DNA of 64,000 bases from Acinetobacter sp. ANC 3929 (GCF_000369405.1 NZ_KB849998.1:436548-500547), one strand, 5' to 3'; counted from the stretch's first letter, positions 48,911-59,134 are shown. The notes: generated by a model not told the origin, from the sequence alone. Numbers and translations: made by a program.

Positions 48911-49846
48911 CTATTCACTTCCAATTCCGACCTGAACTTCTAAACGGCCTGATTGTACTCGTAAACCTCGAATCTCAAATTGGTCCACCAGTTGTTGTAC
49001 CAAATCACGACTTTCTTGCAGAATATTCAAACCTGGTAAAATACTAAAATCAGTCAGACTTAAAAGTTTATCAACCATCCAAGAACGATTATTAATGAAA
49101 TCAATAAAACCCGCTTCTTCCAAATCAATATACCAAAGGCGGTGTCCTTCCTTTTGAATGCCTGGCACATCGCGAATCAGATGATTAATCAGGAAGGGAA
49201 TCGGTAAGGAGTTAATCACCTCAAAACTGACATTACCCACCCGACGTGCGGCCCAGTTTGTTAAAGTACCGCCATGACGGATCTGTAAATCAAGATGCTC
49301 ATCAACTTGACGCAAACGCAAATATTTTTCCTGCCCGATACGGCATTCCAGCACATTGAATTCGAGCGAAAGACGATACAGAAAACGACGGTAATGCCCA
49401 TCTAACTCGATGTGGAAACGATCATTACCGCATTCAATTTTAATATCATCAATTTCAGAACGATCCATGCGTTTTCGGATCTGATTATTGAGCAGCATTT
49501 CAGGTAAATATAAGGTGAGACTGCTTTTCCCTAACGATGCTCTCGCCATCGTCAAAGCGACTTGACGTGCTGCCTCACTGGTTTCTGAAACCATGTCACG
49601 AACGGTATTGCGCACCCCTTCAACGCCACGCTTGGTATGATGTGTCACATGATCTAGAGCATCGAGTGCCGCATCTGCCACACCCGCAATATTACGTGAC
49701 GTATCGCTGGCAAACTCAACCGCATCTTGTGCATGTTGCAATGTTTTATTGATCAGCCGACGTGATAATGATGGTTTTTCATCAGATGAAGATTCATCTG
49801 CTGGCATAATATCGAACATCGCCTTTTTATCATCTTGTCGATTCAA
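48911..49846 (-). CDS. Conserved hypothetical protein
   Basis: A 311-residue protein that I cannot assign. No signal peptide. Residues about 25-110 are Ala-rich and amphipathic (LINKTLQHAQDAVEFASDT, VADAALDALDHVTHHTKRG, VRNTVRDMVSETSEAARQVAL), resembling apolipoprotein or late-embryogenesis-type helices. The rest is a mixed domain of LPEMLLNNQIRKRMDRSEI, HIELDGHYRRFLYRLSLEF and IPFLINHLIRDVPGI type, without known motifs. Codon use looks like the neighbours. It lies 140 bp downstream of another unknown gene on the same strand. A lipid- or membrane-surface role is conceivable from the amphipathic N-terminus but is only a guess. Confidence 0.75.
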   Translation of the reverse strand: MNRQDDKKAMFDIMPADESSSDEKPSLSRRLINKTLQHAQDAVEFASDTSRNIAGVADAALDALDHVTHHTKRGVEGVRNTVRDMVSETSEAARQVALTMARASLGKSSLTLYLPEMLLNNQIRKRMDRSEIDDIKIECGNDRFHIELDGHYRRFLYRLSLEFNVLECRIGQEKYLRLRQVDEHLDLQIRHGGTLTNWAARRVGNVSFEVINSLPIPFLINHLIRDVPGIQKEGHRLWYIDLEEAGFIDFINNRSWMVDKLLSLTDFSILPGLNILQESRDLVQQLVDQFEIRGLRVQSGRLEVQVGIGSE

Positions 49847-49986
49847 GATGTTCTCCCTCTTCCCTTTCTTGCTGACTCATTTCATATGAGTGTCGATCTG
49901 CTTTCTGAACTTATTAGACGTTTTTCTGTAGATTAGCATGTCCCACACGGCAATTTGCGTATTTTTGTTGTGCAGTGCCAAATTAT

Positions 49987-51636
49987 TTAGGTCTTCAAAT
50001 CGCCTCTTTCATTCCGAAATTCTAGCTCCTCATCCGTCGCGACAAACTGTTGTTTATTCTCTGCGTGTACCGTTTGAATCTGACTCAGACGAAGCACTTT
50101 ATAATGCTCCAAGGCAGACTCAAGTAGTTGTACTTTTTCTTGCCCAATACCAAAATTTGATAATTCACGTAGTGCAACCCAAGCTACTTGTATCCGATCA
50201 GATTCATTGCATTGTTCTAGCTTGGTCTGCATCCACACTGATAAATCTCGAGCACGGTTGCGCATTTCAAACTGCAAAGCGAATAATCGACTACTGAGCG
50301 CGACTTCATCCCACAGCTTAAACAAGTGATCGACTTGTTTGAATTGCTGCAGCTGTCGTTGTAAATAAGGATTTAAAAGCGCTTGGTAGAACCATTTCGC
50401 AAAGACCGTCATTTCATAAACCACGATGTCACGCTGTGCATATAAAGCAGCTCGCTCTGGATGTTGTTTATTCAAACGTACATCCCCCAAATAAGCCATA
50501 AGACCTTGCTCTAAAATGATCTGAATTTGCCCCAACTGTAGATCGGCTATTTGTGTCGATTTCGTCTGAACAAGTAAATTGGTCAACTCAACTTTTTTCA
50601 CAGGTTGCAACAAGACTTGCAAAGCATCTGTATCGTGTTGCATTGCTCGCCAGAACTGCCCAAGCAAATATGCTGTATCACGTTGTTGAGAGCTAGCTTC
50701 AATCTGTAGCAGATGTTGTAGCGCCTTTTGTAAGTCTTCTGACTGCGCTAAACATTCAATAATGCTAGTTTCACTTAACAGTTGTGGTGCACTTGCAATC
50801 ATGGCTTGACTAAAAGGGATATGCGATTGCTTGCCGCCCAGCATCCCATTGATAGATTTCCCTAATGAGTTTAATCCCCTTCCGACATCTGCCAAAATAT
50901 TGGTTTCAATCGCTCGTGTTTTTAAGATGGATTCAGGCAATAACTGACTCGCAGCACGCTGTAATGTCTGATTATAATTTTTCTGATCAATGGGCTTTTG
51001 ATAGTGAATTAACAGATTCATAGCATATTCAGCATCACTCACATGCAGTTTATATTTAGACTCATTTCGATTTAATAAACACTCAATATAGGCATAAAAC
51101 GCAATTTCATTACGCTGAGTAGATTGCTGGGCTGCCCATTCATATAACTCAATGGCTTGAGTATATTCTGTCGCGCCCGCATAGGCGTTAGCCAAAGCAA
51201 CTGCATGCTGCGCACTCGGATAGTGCTGTTGGAAATAGCTGAGTAACTCAATTTTTGGTTGTTGATCTAGACAATGATCAAGTTGACGTAGATAGCCGTT
51301 GATTTGCTGCTGTGTGGGCTGTGTAACGATGAAATTGAGCCGATACATTAGACATTGTTCATACCAAGCATATTTACGCGCATGAACTTCATAAGCAGTG
51401 AGCAGTTCATCTTCAATCAGTTGAATCAATTCTGTGGAATAAAGAATATCTTCATCATTCTCATGTTTAAATTTCCACTGCTTGGGTAAAGAAACTTTAA
51501 ATAACCGCAATAGGAAATGCGCACTCAGATCAGGACTTTCCATGCTCACCAGCATCAACTTATCTTGAGTTGAAAGATGCTCTTTTCCTTTCTGTATGCG
51601 TGACAAACGCAATTTTAGAATCTTGGTGGGTAGCAT
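49987..51636 (-). CDS. Conserved hypothetical protein, TPR-like helical
   Basis: A 549-residue, Leu/Gln-rich, mainly helical protein that I do not recognise. No signal peptide or transmembrane segment stands out. Residues about 145-185 (AVALANAYAGATEYTQAIELYEWAAQQ) look like a tetratricopeptide repeat, with weaker repeats around. A short Gly/Ser stretch near 255-275 (LGKSINGMLGGKQS) breaks the helices. The frame is long, without internal stops and with no competing open frame, so it is a real gene. It precedes the unknown gene at 48911 on the same strand. It may act as a scaffold, which cannot be tested from sequence alone. Confidence 0.75.
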   Translation of the reverse strand: MLPTKILKLRLSRIQKGKEHLSTQDKLMLVSMESPDLSAHFLLRLFKVSLPKQWKFKHENDEDILYSTELIQLIEDELLTAYEVHARKYAWYEQCLMYRLNFIVTQPTQQQINGYLRQLDHCLDQQPKIELLSYFQQHYPSAQHAVALANAYAGATEYTQAIELYEWAAQQSTQRNEIAFYAYIECLLNRNESKYKLHVSDAEYAMNLLIHYQKPIDQKNYNQTLQRAASQLLPESILKTRAIETNILADVGRGLNSLGKSINGMLGGKQSHIPFSQAMIASAPQLLSETSIIECLAQSEDLQKALQHLLQIEASSQQRDTAYLLGQFWRAMQHDTDALQVLLQPVKKVELTNLLVQTKSTQIADLQLGQIQIILEQGLMAYLGDVRLNKQHPERAALYAQRDIVVYEMTVFAKWFYQALLNPYLQRQLQQFKQVDHLFKLWDEVALSSRLFALQFEMRNRARDLSVWMQTKLEQCNESDRIQVAWVALRELSNFGIGQEKVQLLESALEHYKVLRLSQIQTVHAENKQQFVATDEELEFRNERGDLKT

Positions 51637-51866
51637 GCGGTTCCTTTCGCACTATTGAGCCAGTTCATCTCGCAACTTAGCAGACTGAACACCCTTTTGC
51701 GAATAGCTTTAGACGAGCTGTAGCCTGACCTTCTACGCGATCATATACGCAGGTCTCAATATCTGTACAATAGAAATAATAAGTAAATTTATGTATTTGA
51801 AACGCTCAGGATTTTTGCTTTTACATAAATTTCGCTAAAATAGACAAAACAGAATAGGAATCCTTT

Positions 51867-52205
51867 ATGCAATATCGTTGCCCAAAATGTCAAAGTGTGA
51901 AAATTATGCCTGCGAGTCAGGGTGCCAATAGTCCGCGCCCAAATGTACCAAAAAGTTTAGTGCTTCTTGTTCCAGCTATTTTCATTTTATTGATCTTGGT
52001 CTTGATTAGTGTTGCGATGTGGATTTTTGGCAATGGCGCTGGTCAAGGTCTACAAATCGCGACTGTGGTGGTCTTTGCCATCTGTGTCATTGCAGGCGTT
52101 TTATTCTGGCGTGATCTGCCTGATTTTAAAATTTCAATGCAATCCTTTATGCAGGCACAAAAGCATTGGAAATGCCGTGACTGCAATAACGAATGGCAGA
52201 ATTAA
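51867..52205 (+). CDS. Membrane protein with split zinc-ribbon ends
   Basis: A 112-residue protein with CPKC at residues 5-8 and CRDC at 103-106, separated by two transmembrane helices (about 29-52 and 60-80). Both Cys pairs are on the same side of the membrane if the helices form a hairpin, so they can together make one zinc ribbon. I know no function for this layout. AGGAATCC lies before the ATG. It is convergent with czcD and stands alone. Confidence 0.72.
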   Translation: MQYRCPKCQSVKIMPASQGANSPRPNVPKSLVLLVPAIFILLILVLISVAMWIFGNGAGQGLQIATVVVFAICVIAGVLFWRDLPDFKISMQSFMQAQKHWKCRDCNNEWQN

Positions 52206-52238
52206 GATTGCATTAAAAGCCTTACACCTCACATCAGC

Positions 52239-53183
52239 TTAATGCTGATGTGAAGGATCATGTGCTACTTCTTCATTCTGTTGATGGGTATGCTGACAAT
52301 TCATTTCTGCATCATCTTCAATTTGCAACGTCACCTCACCAATCTCATGTTCATGCGCCAACATATCAATTGCTGCACGATGTAGCTGATTACGATCTAC
52401 ATTCGGTGCAAAGAGATGTACCGTGAGATGAATATTCTTTGATGTGATCGCCCATACCTTCAATTGGTGGATGCTCTCAACACCGTCCAATGCCAGCAAA
52501 TCATTACGTAGTTTCTCAATATCGACTTCTTCTGGTACGCCTTCCAACAAAATATTGATACTTTGTCTGAGCAGAATCCATGTTCTTGGTAAGACCCAGA
52601 AACCAATAGCAACCGCAAGAATGGTGTCCACCCAGTACCAATTGGTGAAATAAATCACAATCGCACCAATGATCACACCGACCGAACCCAATGCATCGCT
52701 CAATACTTCGAGATAAGCACCCTTCATATTCAGGCTTTCCGCTGCACTCGACATTAAAATCTTCATCGAAATCAAATTGATGATCAGACCTAATGAAGCC
52801 ACGATCAGCATGCCAACACTTTGAATCTCAGGAGGCTGAGTAAAACGCTGGTAGGCTTCGTAAAGAATATAGATTGCCACAAAGAATAGCATCGACGCGT
52901 TAAATAATGCCGCCAGAATTTCAAAACGTTGATAGCCAAAAGTACGCTTATTATCCGCTGGCCTTTTAGCAATTTTAATTGCAGCTAGAGCTATCGCCAA
53001 AGCAGCAGCATCGGTAAACATATGCGCAGCATCGGACAATAAGGCTAAACTTTGTGTAATTAAACCCGCGACCACCTCAACGATTAAGAATGTTGAAGTT
53101 AATACCAACGCAATCGTAAGTTTTTTTGCATTGCCTTCAGTAACGACTGCATGACTATGGTCATGCCCTTGATGTCCACTCAT
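52239..53183 (-). CDS. czcD: Cation diffusion facilitator CzcD
   Basis: Inner-membrane CDF transporter of 314 residues, exporting Zn2+/Co2+/Cd2+ against protons. Six transmembrane helices; the metal site residues are in SDAAHMFTDA (helix 2, with His and Asp) and EVLSDALGSVG (helix 5, here Ser-Asp). Both ends are His-rich (HQGHDHSH and the end HDPSHQH), typical of CzcD. A C-terminal cytoplasmic ferredoxin-like domain follows helix 6. It lies behind czcA but after a terminator, so it can be expressed separately. Confidence 0.94.
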   Translation of the reverse strand: MSGHQGHDHSHAVVTEGNAKKLTIALVLTSTFLIVEVVAGLITQSLALLSDAAHMFTDAAALAIALAAIKIAKRPADNKRTFGYQRFEILAALFNASMLFFVAIYILYEAYQRFTQPPEIQSVGMLIVASLGLIINLISMKILMSSAAESLNMKGAYLEVLSDALGSVGVIIGAIVIYFTNWYWVDTILAVAIGFWVLPRTWILLRQSINILLEGVPEEVDIEKLRNDLLALDGVESIHQLKVWAITSKNIHLTVHLFAPNVDRNQLHRAAIDMLAHEHEIGEVTLQIEDDAEMNCQHTHQQNEEVAHDPSHQH

Positions 53184-53204
53184 GTTGGACTCCTTATCAT
53201 TATC

Positions 53205-53235
53205 AAAAATAAGACCTATCTGTTTCAGGTCTTAT
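53205..53235 (-). terminator. Terminator of czcCBA before czcD
   Basis: Nine-bp perfect stem (53209-53217 with 53227-53235), nine-base loop and TTTTT on the minus strand, ending about 20 bases before the czcD ATG. A second hairpin (AGCCAAAGCT/AGCTTTGGCT, 53240-53264) lies just upstream without a T-run. Confidence 0.7.
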
Positions 53236-53316
53236 CGTCAGCCAAAGCTGGGATAGCTTTGGCTAATTCAGATTCTTCTTAATAAAATGCTTAATTAAGA
53301 AGATAGCATAAACGGA

Positions 53317-56300
53317 TTAAGTTGCGGTTTCCTGAATTTTTCGCTCTTTAGCTTCATTCATCCAACGATAAACCACAGGCAAGATCAACAAGGTCAGTAA
53401 GGTAGATGAAATAATCCCACCAATCACCACAGTTGCCAACGGGCGCTGTACTTCGGCACCTGTGCCTGTGGCAATCGCCATCGGGATAAAGCCGAGCGAT
53501 GCGACAAAAGCCGTCATTAGAACAGGGCGTAGACGTAATACCGCGCCATGCCATGTGGCGTAATGAACATCGTATTGTTCTCTTAGCTCTTTAATAAAAC
53601 TGAGCATCACCAAACCGTTCAGTACCGCGACACCAGATAAGGCAATAAAACCTACGCCCGCAGACATCGACAATGGAATATCCCGAAGCCATAGCGCAAC
53701 TAAACCACCTGACAATGCGAATGGAACACCACTAAATACCAATAAGCTCTCTTTAAAATTATTAAAGACAGCCATTAACAGAACAAAGATCATCAGCAAT
53801 GCCAATGGCACCACAATTTGCATTCTGGCTTTAGCAGAGGCAAGATTTTCAAACTGACCGCCATAACCAAGCCAATAACCGCTTGGTAATTTTTGCTGTG
53901 CAAGTTTCTGTTGCATCTCACCCACGAATGAGCCTAAATCACGATCTCGAACGTTGGTGGTCACCACAACACGGCGCTTACCATTTTCACGGCTAAGTTG
54001 TGCCAGACCTAAGATATTTTCAACCTTGGCCACATCTTGCAGTTTGATCAGACCACCATTCGGTAGCTGAATCGGCAACATCGCCAATTGCTGCGGGGTC
54101 CGCATGACATCATCGAGACGCACCACAAAATCGAAGCGACGGTCACCCTGTAAAATCTGCCCAACACTTTGTCCACCGATACTCGCTGCGACTAAATCTT
54201 GAATGGATTTCACTGATAAACCATATTGCGCCGCGAGAGCATGATCAATATCAACATTAAGTAAAGGTAAGCCATCCGTTTGCTCGACCTTCACTTCACT
54301 TGAGCCAGTGATGGTTCGTAACGTTTGGGCAACTTTTTCTGCTTCTTGGTTCAAGACCTGCATATCATCACCAAAAATTTTCACCCCGATATCGCTACGC
54401 ACACCTGAAATCAGTTCGTTGAAACGTAATTCAATCGGCTGAGAAAACTCACTGTTATTGCCCGGAATTTTCTCAACATAGGCCAACATTTTGGTCCGCA
54501 ACTCATCGATTGTTTCTGACTTGTCGGGCCACTGATCTCTCGGCTTTAACAGAACAATTGCATCAGAAATATTGGGTGGCATCACATCGGTTGCCACTTC
54601 TGCCGTTCCTGTACGTGCAAAAATTGCCTTGATTTCAGGAAACTCTGCAAGTAACTGCTTCTCAACACTTTCCTGAATTTTGAGCGATTCCTCAATCCCT
54701 GTACTTGGTGCACGCATCAATTGTAAAGCAAAGTCACCTTCGCTCAGTTGGGGCGCAAACTCACTTCCAACTCGAGAGCCAATCGCAGCCGTGAGGATCA
54801 AAATGGTCACTGCACCAGCCACTACCACATAGCGAAAGGCATAAGCTTTATCTAGCAAAGCTTCATAATTGCGTTTTAGTGCAGCCATCCAGCGACTTTC
54901 TTTTTCTTTTACCTCACCCGTGACAAATAAAGCTACCGCAGCAGGAACGAAAGTCACCGATAAAATAATTGCTCCGATTAATGCCAATACCACCGTCATG
55001 GCCATTGGATGGAACATCTTCGCTTCCACACCTGCCAATGCGAAAATTGGCAAATACACCACCATAATGATGATTTGTCCAAAAATCAGCGGACGTCTTG
55101 CCTGCTTTGCTGCCAAGAATACTTCAGTAAAGCGTTCAGAACGCGTCAATAATCGCCCTTTATGGTGCTGGGCTTCTGCTAACCGTCGAATACAGTTTTC
55201 AACGATCACCACAGCGCCATCGACGATAATCCCAAAATCCAGTGCACCCAAACTCATCAAGTTAGCACTAATTTTTTGCTCAGCCATACCTGCCAGCGTA
55301 AACAGCATCGACAAGGGAATAATACATGCGGTAATCAGTGCCGCACGGAAGTTACCTAGGAACACAAACAGAATCACAATCACCAGGATTGCGCCTTCAA
55401 TTAAGTTCTTGGCAACGGTCTTAATGGCTTTATCGACCAAATTACTGCGGTTATACACTGTTTCGATCACCACCCCTTCAGGCAATGAACGTTTGATTTC
55501 CTGCATTTTGCTATCTAATGCTTGGGCGATAGATTTACTGTTCTCACCCATCATCATCATGGCGATCCCGAGTACAGTTTCTTCACCATTATAGGTCGCG
55601 CCACCTGTTCTTAGGTCATGCCCAATTGAAACCGTTGCGACATCAGCAACACGAATGGGTAAACCATTTTTGGTACTGACTGTGACATTTTCAATGTCCT
55701 GTACCGTCTTCAACATGCCCGGAATACGAACTGTGAGTTGTTGACCATTTTCTTCAATAAAGCCCGCACCGCGGTTTTCATTGTTTTCAGTCAACACCGT
55801 TTGCAGGTCAGTTAAAGGAATTTGCAATTGTTGCAAACGTTTTAAATCTGGGGAAACCACATAGGTCTTGTTGTAACCACCAATGGTATTAATTTCAGCA
55901 ACACCAGGCACACGTTGTAATTGAGGACGAATAATCCAGTCCTGAATTTCACGCAGGTCCATGGCTTGATAAGGCGTACCATCTGCTTTTTTGGCATTCG
56001 GTTCTGCCTTGACCACCCACTGATAAATCTCACCTAAACCCGTTGAAATCGGTGACATTTGTGGATCAATGTCATCAGGCAAGGCACTTTTGGCCTCTTG
56101 CAAACGTTGATTGATCAGCTGACGTGCCCAATAAATATCGGTGCCATCTTTAAAAATCACCGTGACTTGGGATAAACCATAACGGGAAATCGAACGAGTC
56201 TGCTCCAGGTTTGGAATACCAGACATGGCATTTTCAATCGGATAAGTAATCCGTTGCTCAACCTCTGGTGCAGTAAATCCACCTGCCTGACTGTTAATTT

Positions 56301-56484
56301 GTACTTGAACATTGGTAATATCGGGAACAGCATCAATTGAAAGCTTTTGATAGCTATAAATCCCGACACCAATCCATGCCACAACAAACAGCATGACCCA
56401 AATCGCATTGCGAATGGAAAATTGAATAATACGGTCAAAGAGGCCTTCCGCAGGTGGAAGCCCCAAATTATCTTTAGTGTCCAT
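53317..56484 (-). CDS. czcA: Heavy-metal RND efflux pump CzcA
   Basis: Inner-membrane RND transporter of 1,055 residues, the pump of the CzcCBA system that moves Zn2+, Co2+ and Cd2+ out across both membranes with protons. The transmembrane helix 4 motif DFGIIVDGAVVIVEN contains the acidic residues that define the HME-RND divalent-cation class. Twelve helices and two large periplasmic loops are evident. The ATG at 56484 has AAGGAGAGG upstream and lies inside the end of czcB (11-base overlap). Confidence 0.95.
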   Translation of the reverse strand: MDTKDNLGLPPAEGLFDRIIQFSIRNAIWVMLFVVAWIGVGIYSYQKLSIDAVPDITNVQVQINSQAGGFTAPEVEQRITYPIENAMSGIPNLEQTRSISRYGLSQVTVIFKDGTDIYWARQLINQRLQEAKSALPDDIDPQMSPISTGLGEIYQWVVKAEPNAKKADGTPYQAMDLREIQDWIIRPQLQRVPGVAEINTIGGYNKTYVVSPDLKRLQQLQIPLTDLQTVLTENNENRGAGFIEENGQQLTVRIPGMLKTVQDIENVTVSTKNGLPIRVADVATVSIGHDLRTGGATYNGEETVLGIAMMMMGENSKSIAQALDSKMQEIKRSLPEGVVIETVYNRSNLVDKAIKTVAKNLIEGAILVIVILFVFLGNFRAALITACIIPLSMLFTLAGMAEQKISANLMSLGALDFGIIVDGAVVIVENCIRRLAEAQHHKGRLLTRSERFTEVFLAAKQARRPLIFGQIIIMVVYLPIFALAGVEAKMFHPMAMTVVLALIGAIILSVTFVPAAVALFVTGEVKEKESRWMAALKRNYEALLDKAYAFRYVVVAGAVTILILTAAIGSRVGSEFAPQLSEGDFALQLMRAPSTGIEESLKIQESVEKQLLAEFPEIKAIFARTGTAEVATDVMPPNISDAIVLLKPRDQWPDKSETIDELRTKMLAYVEKIPGNNSEFSQPIELRFNELISGVRSDIGVKIFGDDMQVLNQEAEKVAQTLRTITGSSEVKVEQTDGLPLLNVDIDHALAAQYGLSVKSIQDLVAASIGGQSVGQILQGDRRFDFVVRLDDVMRTPQQLAMLPIQLPNGGLIKLQDVAKVENILGLAQLSRENGKRRVVVTTNVRDRDLGSFVGEMQQKLAQQKLPSGYWLGYGGQFENLASAKARMQIVVPLALLMIFVLLMAVFNNFKESLLVFSGVPFALSGGLVALWLRDIPLSMSAGVGFIALSGVAVLNGLVMLSFIKELREQYDVHYATWHGAVLRLRPVLMTAFVASLGFIPMAIATGTGAEVQRPLATVVIGGIISSTLLTLLILPVVYRWMNEAKERKIQETAT

Positions 56485-57709
56485 GCTCAGCCTCTCCTTT
56501 CTCAATCTCAGATTTCAAAAGGAAACTGCCCTGACTAACATATTGCTGTTTTTCAGTCAGGCCGGATTGAATTTCGACCCACAGTCCATCACTCGAGTAA
56601 TTACCGAGCTGTACTGGCGTTGGGGTGAAATGCAATTTATCTTTTTCTTGCTTGGCCACAAAAACAGTTGCTTTGCCCTCGATCTGCTGAATCGCGCCTT
56701 TGGCAACACGCAGGACTGACTTTTTATCCGCACCATTCAATAACACATTGACCATCAAATTTGGTCGCAGTTCTTTGGCAGGGGTCAGTACTTTGGCACG
56801 AACTTGCAAACGACCCGTTTGTGTATCTGCCGCTGTAGTTAAGGTCTGAATCTGTGCTTTAAAAGTATTACTGGTTTGCAGGGATTTGAACTCGATCTGC
56901 TGATTTGGTTGTACATTGATGTTATTGACGCTTGGTAAAATAAACTCAATCCAAAGCTGATCCAATTGATCAATCACAAACAATTGCTTATCTGGAGTAA
57001 TCTGCTCACCCACTACAATATCTTTCAGGCTGACGACACCACTTAATGGTGCGGTCAACACATAACGTCCCTGACTTCCACTGGATGCACCTAAAGCAGA
57101 TAAACGACTACGGGCTGCTTGTACCTGAATCTGTGCCTGACGATAGGCATTATAGGCACGTTGATAATCCTGACGCGCTGAAACGCCTTGTTCCCAAAGT
57201 TGCTTTTCACGCTGATAATCTTGCTGAGCAAGCGTTAAAGCCTCTTGAGCAATACTTAAATTGGCTTGCTGATCCACCAGATCTGGAATAAACAAAGTGG
57301 CTAAAACCTGTCCTTTCTTCACTTGTTCGCCGAGTGCAGCATTGACACTTTCTACGCGTCCAGCAAAAGTTGCTGAAACATGCGCTTGCTGATCAGTATT
57401 GGTTACCAGTTTCGCAGGATAGGCATATTGCTGCCCCACTTCACCTACACCGACCTGAGCCAATTTAACGCCATATTCCGTCATTTGTTTTGGTGTTAGG
57501 TTTAAGCTGCCTTCCTCAGTTTCATCAGCATGTCCAGCCTCACCTTCAGTATGACCTTCTTCGCCTTCGGCATGACTATCACCTGCTACAGCCGCGTCAC
57601 CACTGGCTTTGTTCTTGCCAGTAAAAAATAGTAAAGCGCTGAGGATTAAGCCAACAACGACAACCAGAATGACCCAAAACCACTGCTTTTTAGATTTATT
57701 TATCGACAT
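56474..57709 (-). CDS. czcB: Periplasmic adaptor subunit CzcB
   Basis: Membrane-fusion protein of the Czc efflux complex, 411 residues. An N-terminal membrane anchor is followed by an acidic, His-rich segment (about residues 37-65, with SHAEGEEGHTEGEAGHADE split over it) likely to bind metal. The barrel-sandwich halves and a long helical hairpin (about 150-210) follow. It connects CzcA and CzcC. It overlaps czcC by one base and czcA by 11, so the three are translated together. Confidence 0.94.
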   Translation of the reverse strand: MSINKSKKQWFWVILVVVVGLILSALLFFTGKNKASGDAAVAGDSHAEGEEGHTEGEAGHADETEEGSLNLTPKQMTEYGVKLAQVGVGEVGQQYAYPAKLVTNTDQQAHVSATFAGRVESVNAALGEQVKKGQVLATLFIPDLVDQQANLSIAQEALTLAQQDYQREKQLWEQGVSARQDYQRAYNAYRQAQIQVQAARSRLSALGASSGSQGRYVLTAPLSGVVSLKDIVVGEQITPDKQLFVIDQLDQLWIEFILPSVNNINVQPNQQIEFKSLQTSNTFKAQIQTLTTAADTQTGRLQVRAKVLTPAKELRPNLMVNVLLNGADKKSVLRVAKGAIQQIEGKATVFVAKQEKDKLHFTPTPVQLGNYSSDGLWVEIQSGLTEKQQYVSQGSFLLKSEIEKGEAEHGH

Positions 57710-59130
57710 TATTCTGCTCCTACAACAGCGGGAAGGTTATTGGTATCTTTCCAAAGGGTCTGATTGATTTGATTTAACGCATCACTTGAACTGACGACAC
57801 CAGATTCAATACCCAATGCCAAGCTCTCTGCCTCAATCTGTTTTTGCCATGCACTTTTAAGCAACTGTACTTTGTTTAAACGTTGATCCTGCAATTGCAT
57901 AGTGGCTTGCTGCACATCGGTAATTGCATATTTACCCACTTTAAAACCCAACAGCATCTTTTCCTGTACGGTTTCAGACAATGGAATTTGTCGCTGATTG
58001 ACCAGATCAAACTGTTGCTTTAGACCTGACAACTCTGCAGTTAACGTCTGAATCGCATTTAAGTTTTGTTGCTTATAAAACTGTTGCTGCTTGACCAGCA
58101 AATCTTGTTTAGCATTGGCGATACGCAATGAATATTGCTGACGATTGAAAATATTTAGCGGAATATCAATGCCCACTCTGAACTTGTTATCAGTGGAATT
58201 CGTTTCCGCACTTTTACTTTGTACCATCCCTAAATTAAGAGTTGGATTCGGTCGGTTGGATACTTTCAAATAATCAATATTGGCTTTTTGTCGCACAATA
58301 TCGAGTTGGATTGCCCGCTCAAATAGATTGTTCTGCAAATAGCTCTGCAAATCTTTTTGTTGCGGCCAGACATTACTTGCTCGGGCAGAGAATCGATAGT
58401 CAGTACTGCCCCATAAGTTTGCCAATTGGCGCTTTGCTGTGGCCAAAGCCAGTTCGGTTTGTTGAAATAAACGCTGATTTTCAATATGTGCCATCAAGGT
58501 ACGGTCTAAATCAACCTGCGCAATGCTCCCAGCTTGCAGTCTTAAACGCGTTGCATCTAAAGTTGCCTGACTGTTTTTTAACTGTGCCTGAACAACATCA
58601 TGCTCTAGCTCTAACACCACGACCTGCGACCAAAGATATTTGACGGCCAATTCGAGTTGAGCATCGTATAATTCTTGATTAAGACTCACTTGGGACGCTT
58701 GCACATCAGCGAGTTTCACCGCTGCACGACGTTCACCAAAAACGTCTAGCTTTTGTGAAAGGCCAAACTCTAATTCCTTGTCTTTATCTGATCTGAAATC
58801 CGTTTGTTGAATCGAAATACTCGGGTTTGCCCATAAACGTGCTTGTTTAACATTGGCCTCGGCAATGCCTTGCTGAGTTTGCCAAACACCCATACTTGCC
58901 TGATGCTGTTTCACATCTTGCAGAATTTGTTCAAAATTCAGATTTTTCTGAACAGCCTGAGTCGAGGAATGATTCACATCAATTAAAGACTCTGCTGTAG
59001 CAGACTGACTAAAAATCACAGCCGTTAACGCAATCGCTAAGACTGACCATTTTAATGCCAATGAAGGCGCACCATGTTCTACTGCATTTTTATTCAATGC
59101 ATAGGCACGCTGATTTAAATTTAAAGACAT
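57709..59130 (-). CDS. czcC: Outer-membrane efflux protein CzcC
   Basis: TolC-like outer-membrane factor of 473 residues. A longer N-terminal segment leads into a signal peptide ending near SATAES. Two OEP domains with long heptad-type helices follow, including ARLWANPSISI near residue 95 and the RLQAGSIAQVDLDR repeat typical of OMF proteins. It forms the outer channel for CzcA/CzcB. Its ribosome site lies in a predicted hairpin. Confidence 0.93.
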   Translation of the reverse strand: MSLNLNQRAYALNKNAVEHGAPSLALKWSVLAIALTAVIFSQSATAESLIDVNHSSTQAVQKNLNFEQILQDVKQHQASMGVWQTQQGIAEANVKQARLWANPSISIQQTDFRSDKDKELEFGLSQKLDVFGERRAAVKLADVQASQVSLNQELYDAQLELAVKYLWSQVVVLELEHDVVQAQLKNSQATLDATRLRLQAGSIAQVDLDRTLMAHIENQRLFQQTELALATAKRQLANLWGSTDYRFSARASNVWPQQKDLQSYLQNNLFERAIQLDIVRQKANIDYLKVSNRPNPTLNLGMVQSKSAETNSTDNKFRVGIDIPLNIFNRQQYSLRIANAKQDLLVKQQQFYKQQNLNAIQTLTAELSGLKQQFDLVNQRQIPLSETVQEKMLLGFKVGKYAITDVQQATMQLQDQRLNKVQLLKSAWQKQIEAESLALGIESGVVSSSDALNQINQTLWKDTNNLPAVVGAE

Positions 59131-59134
59131 ATAA

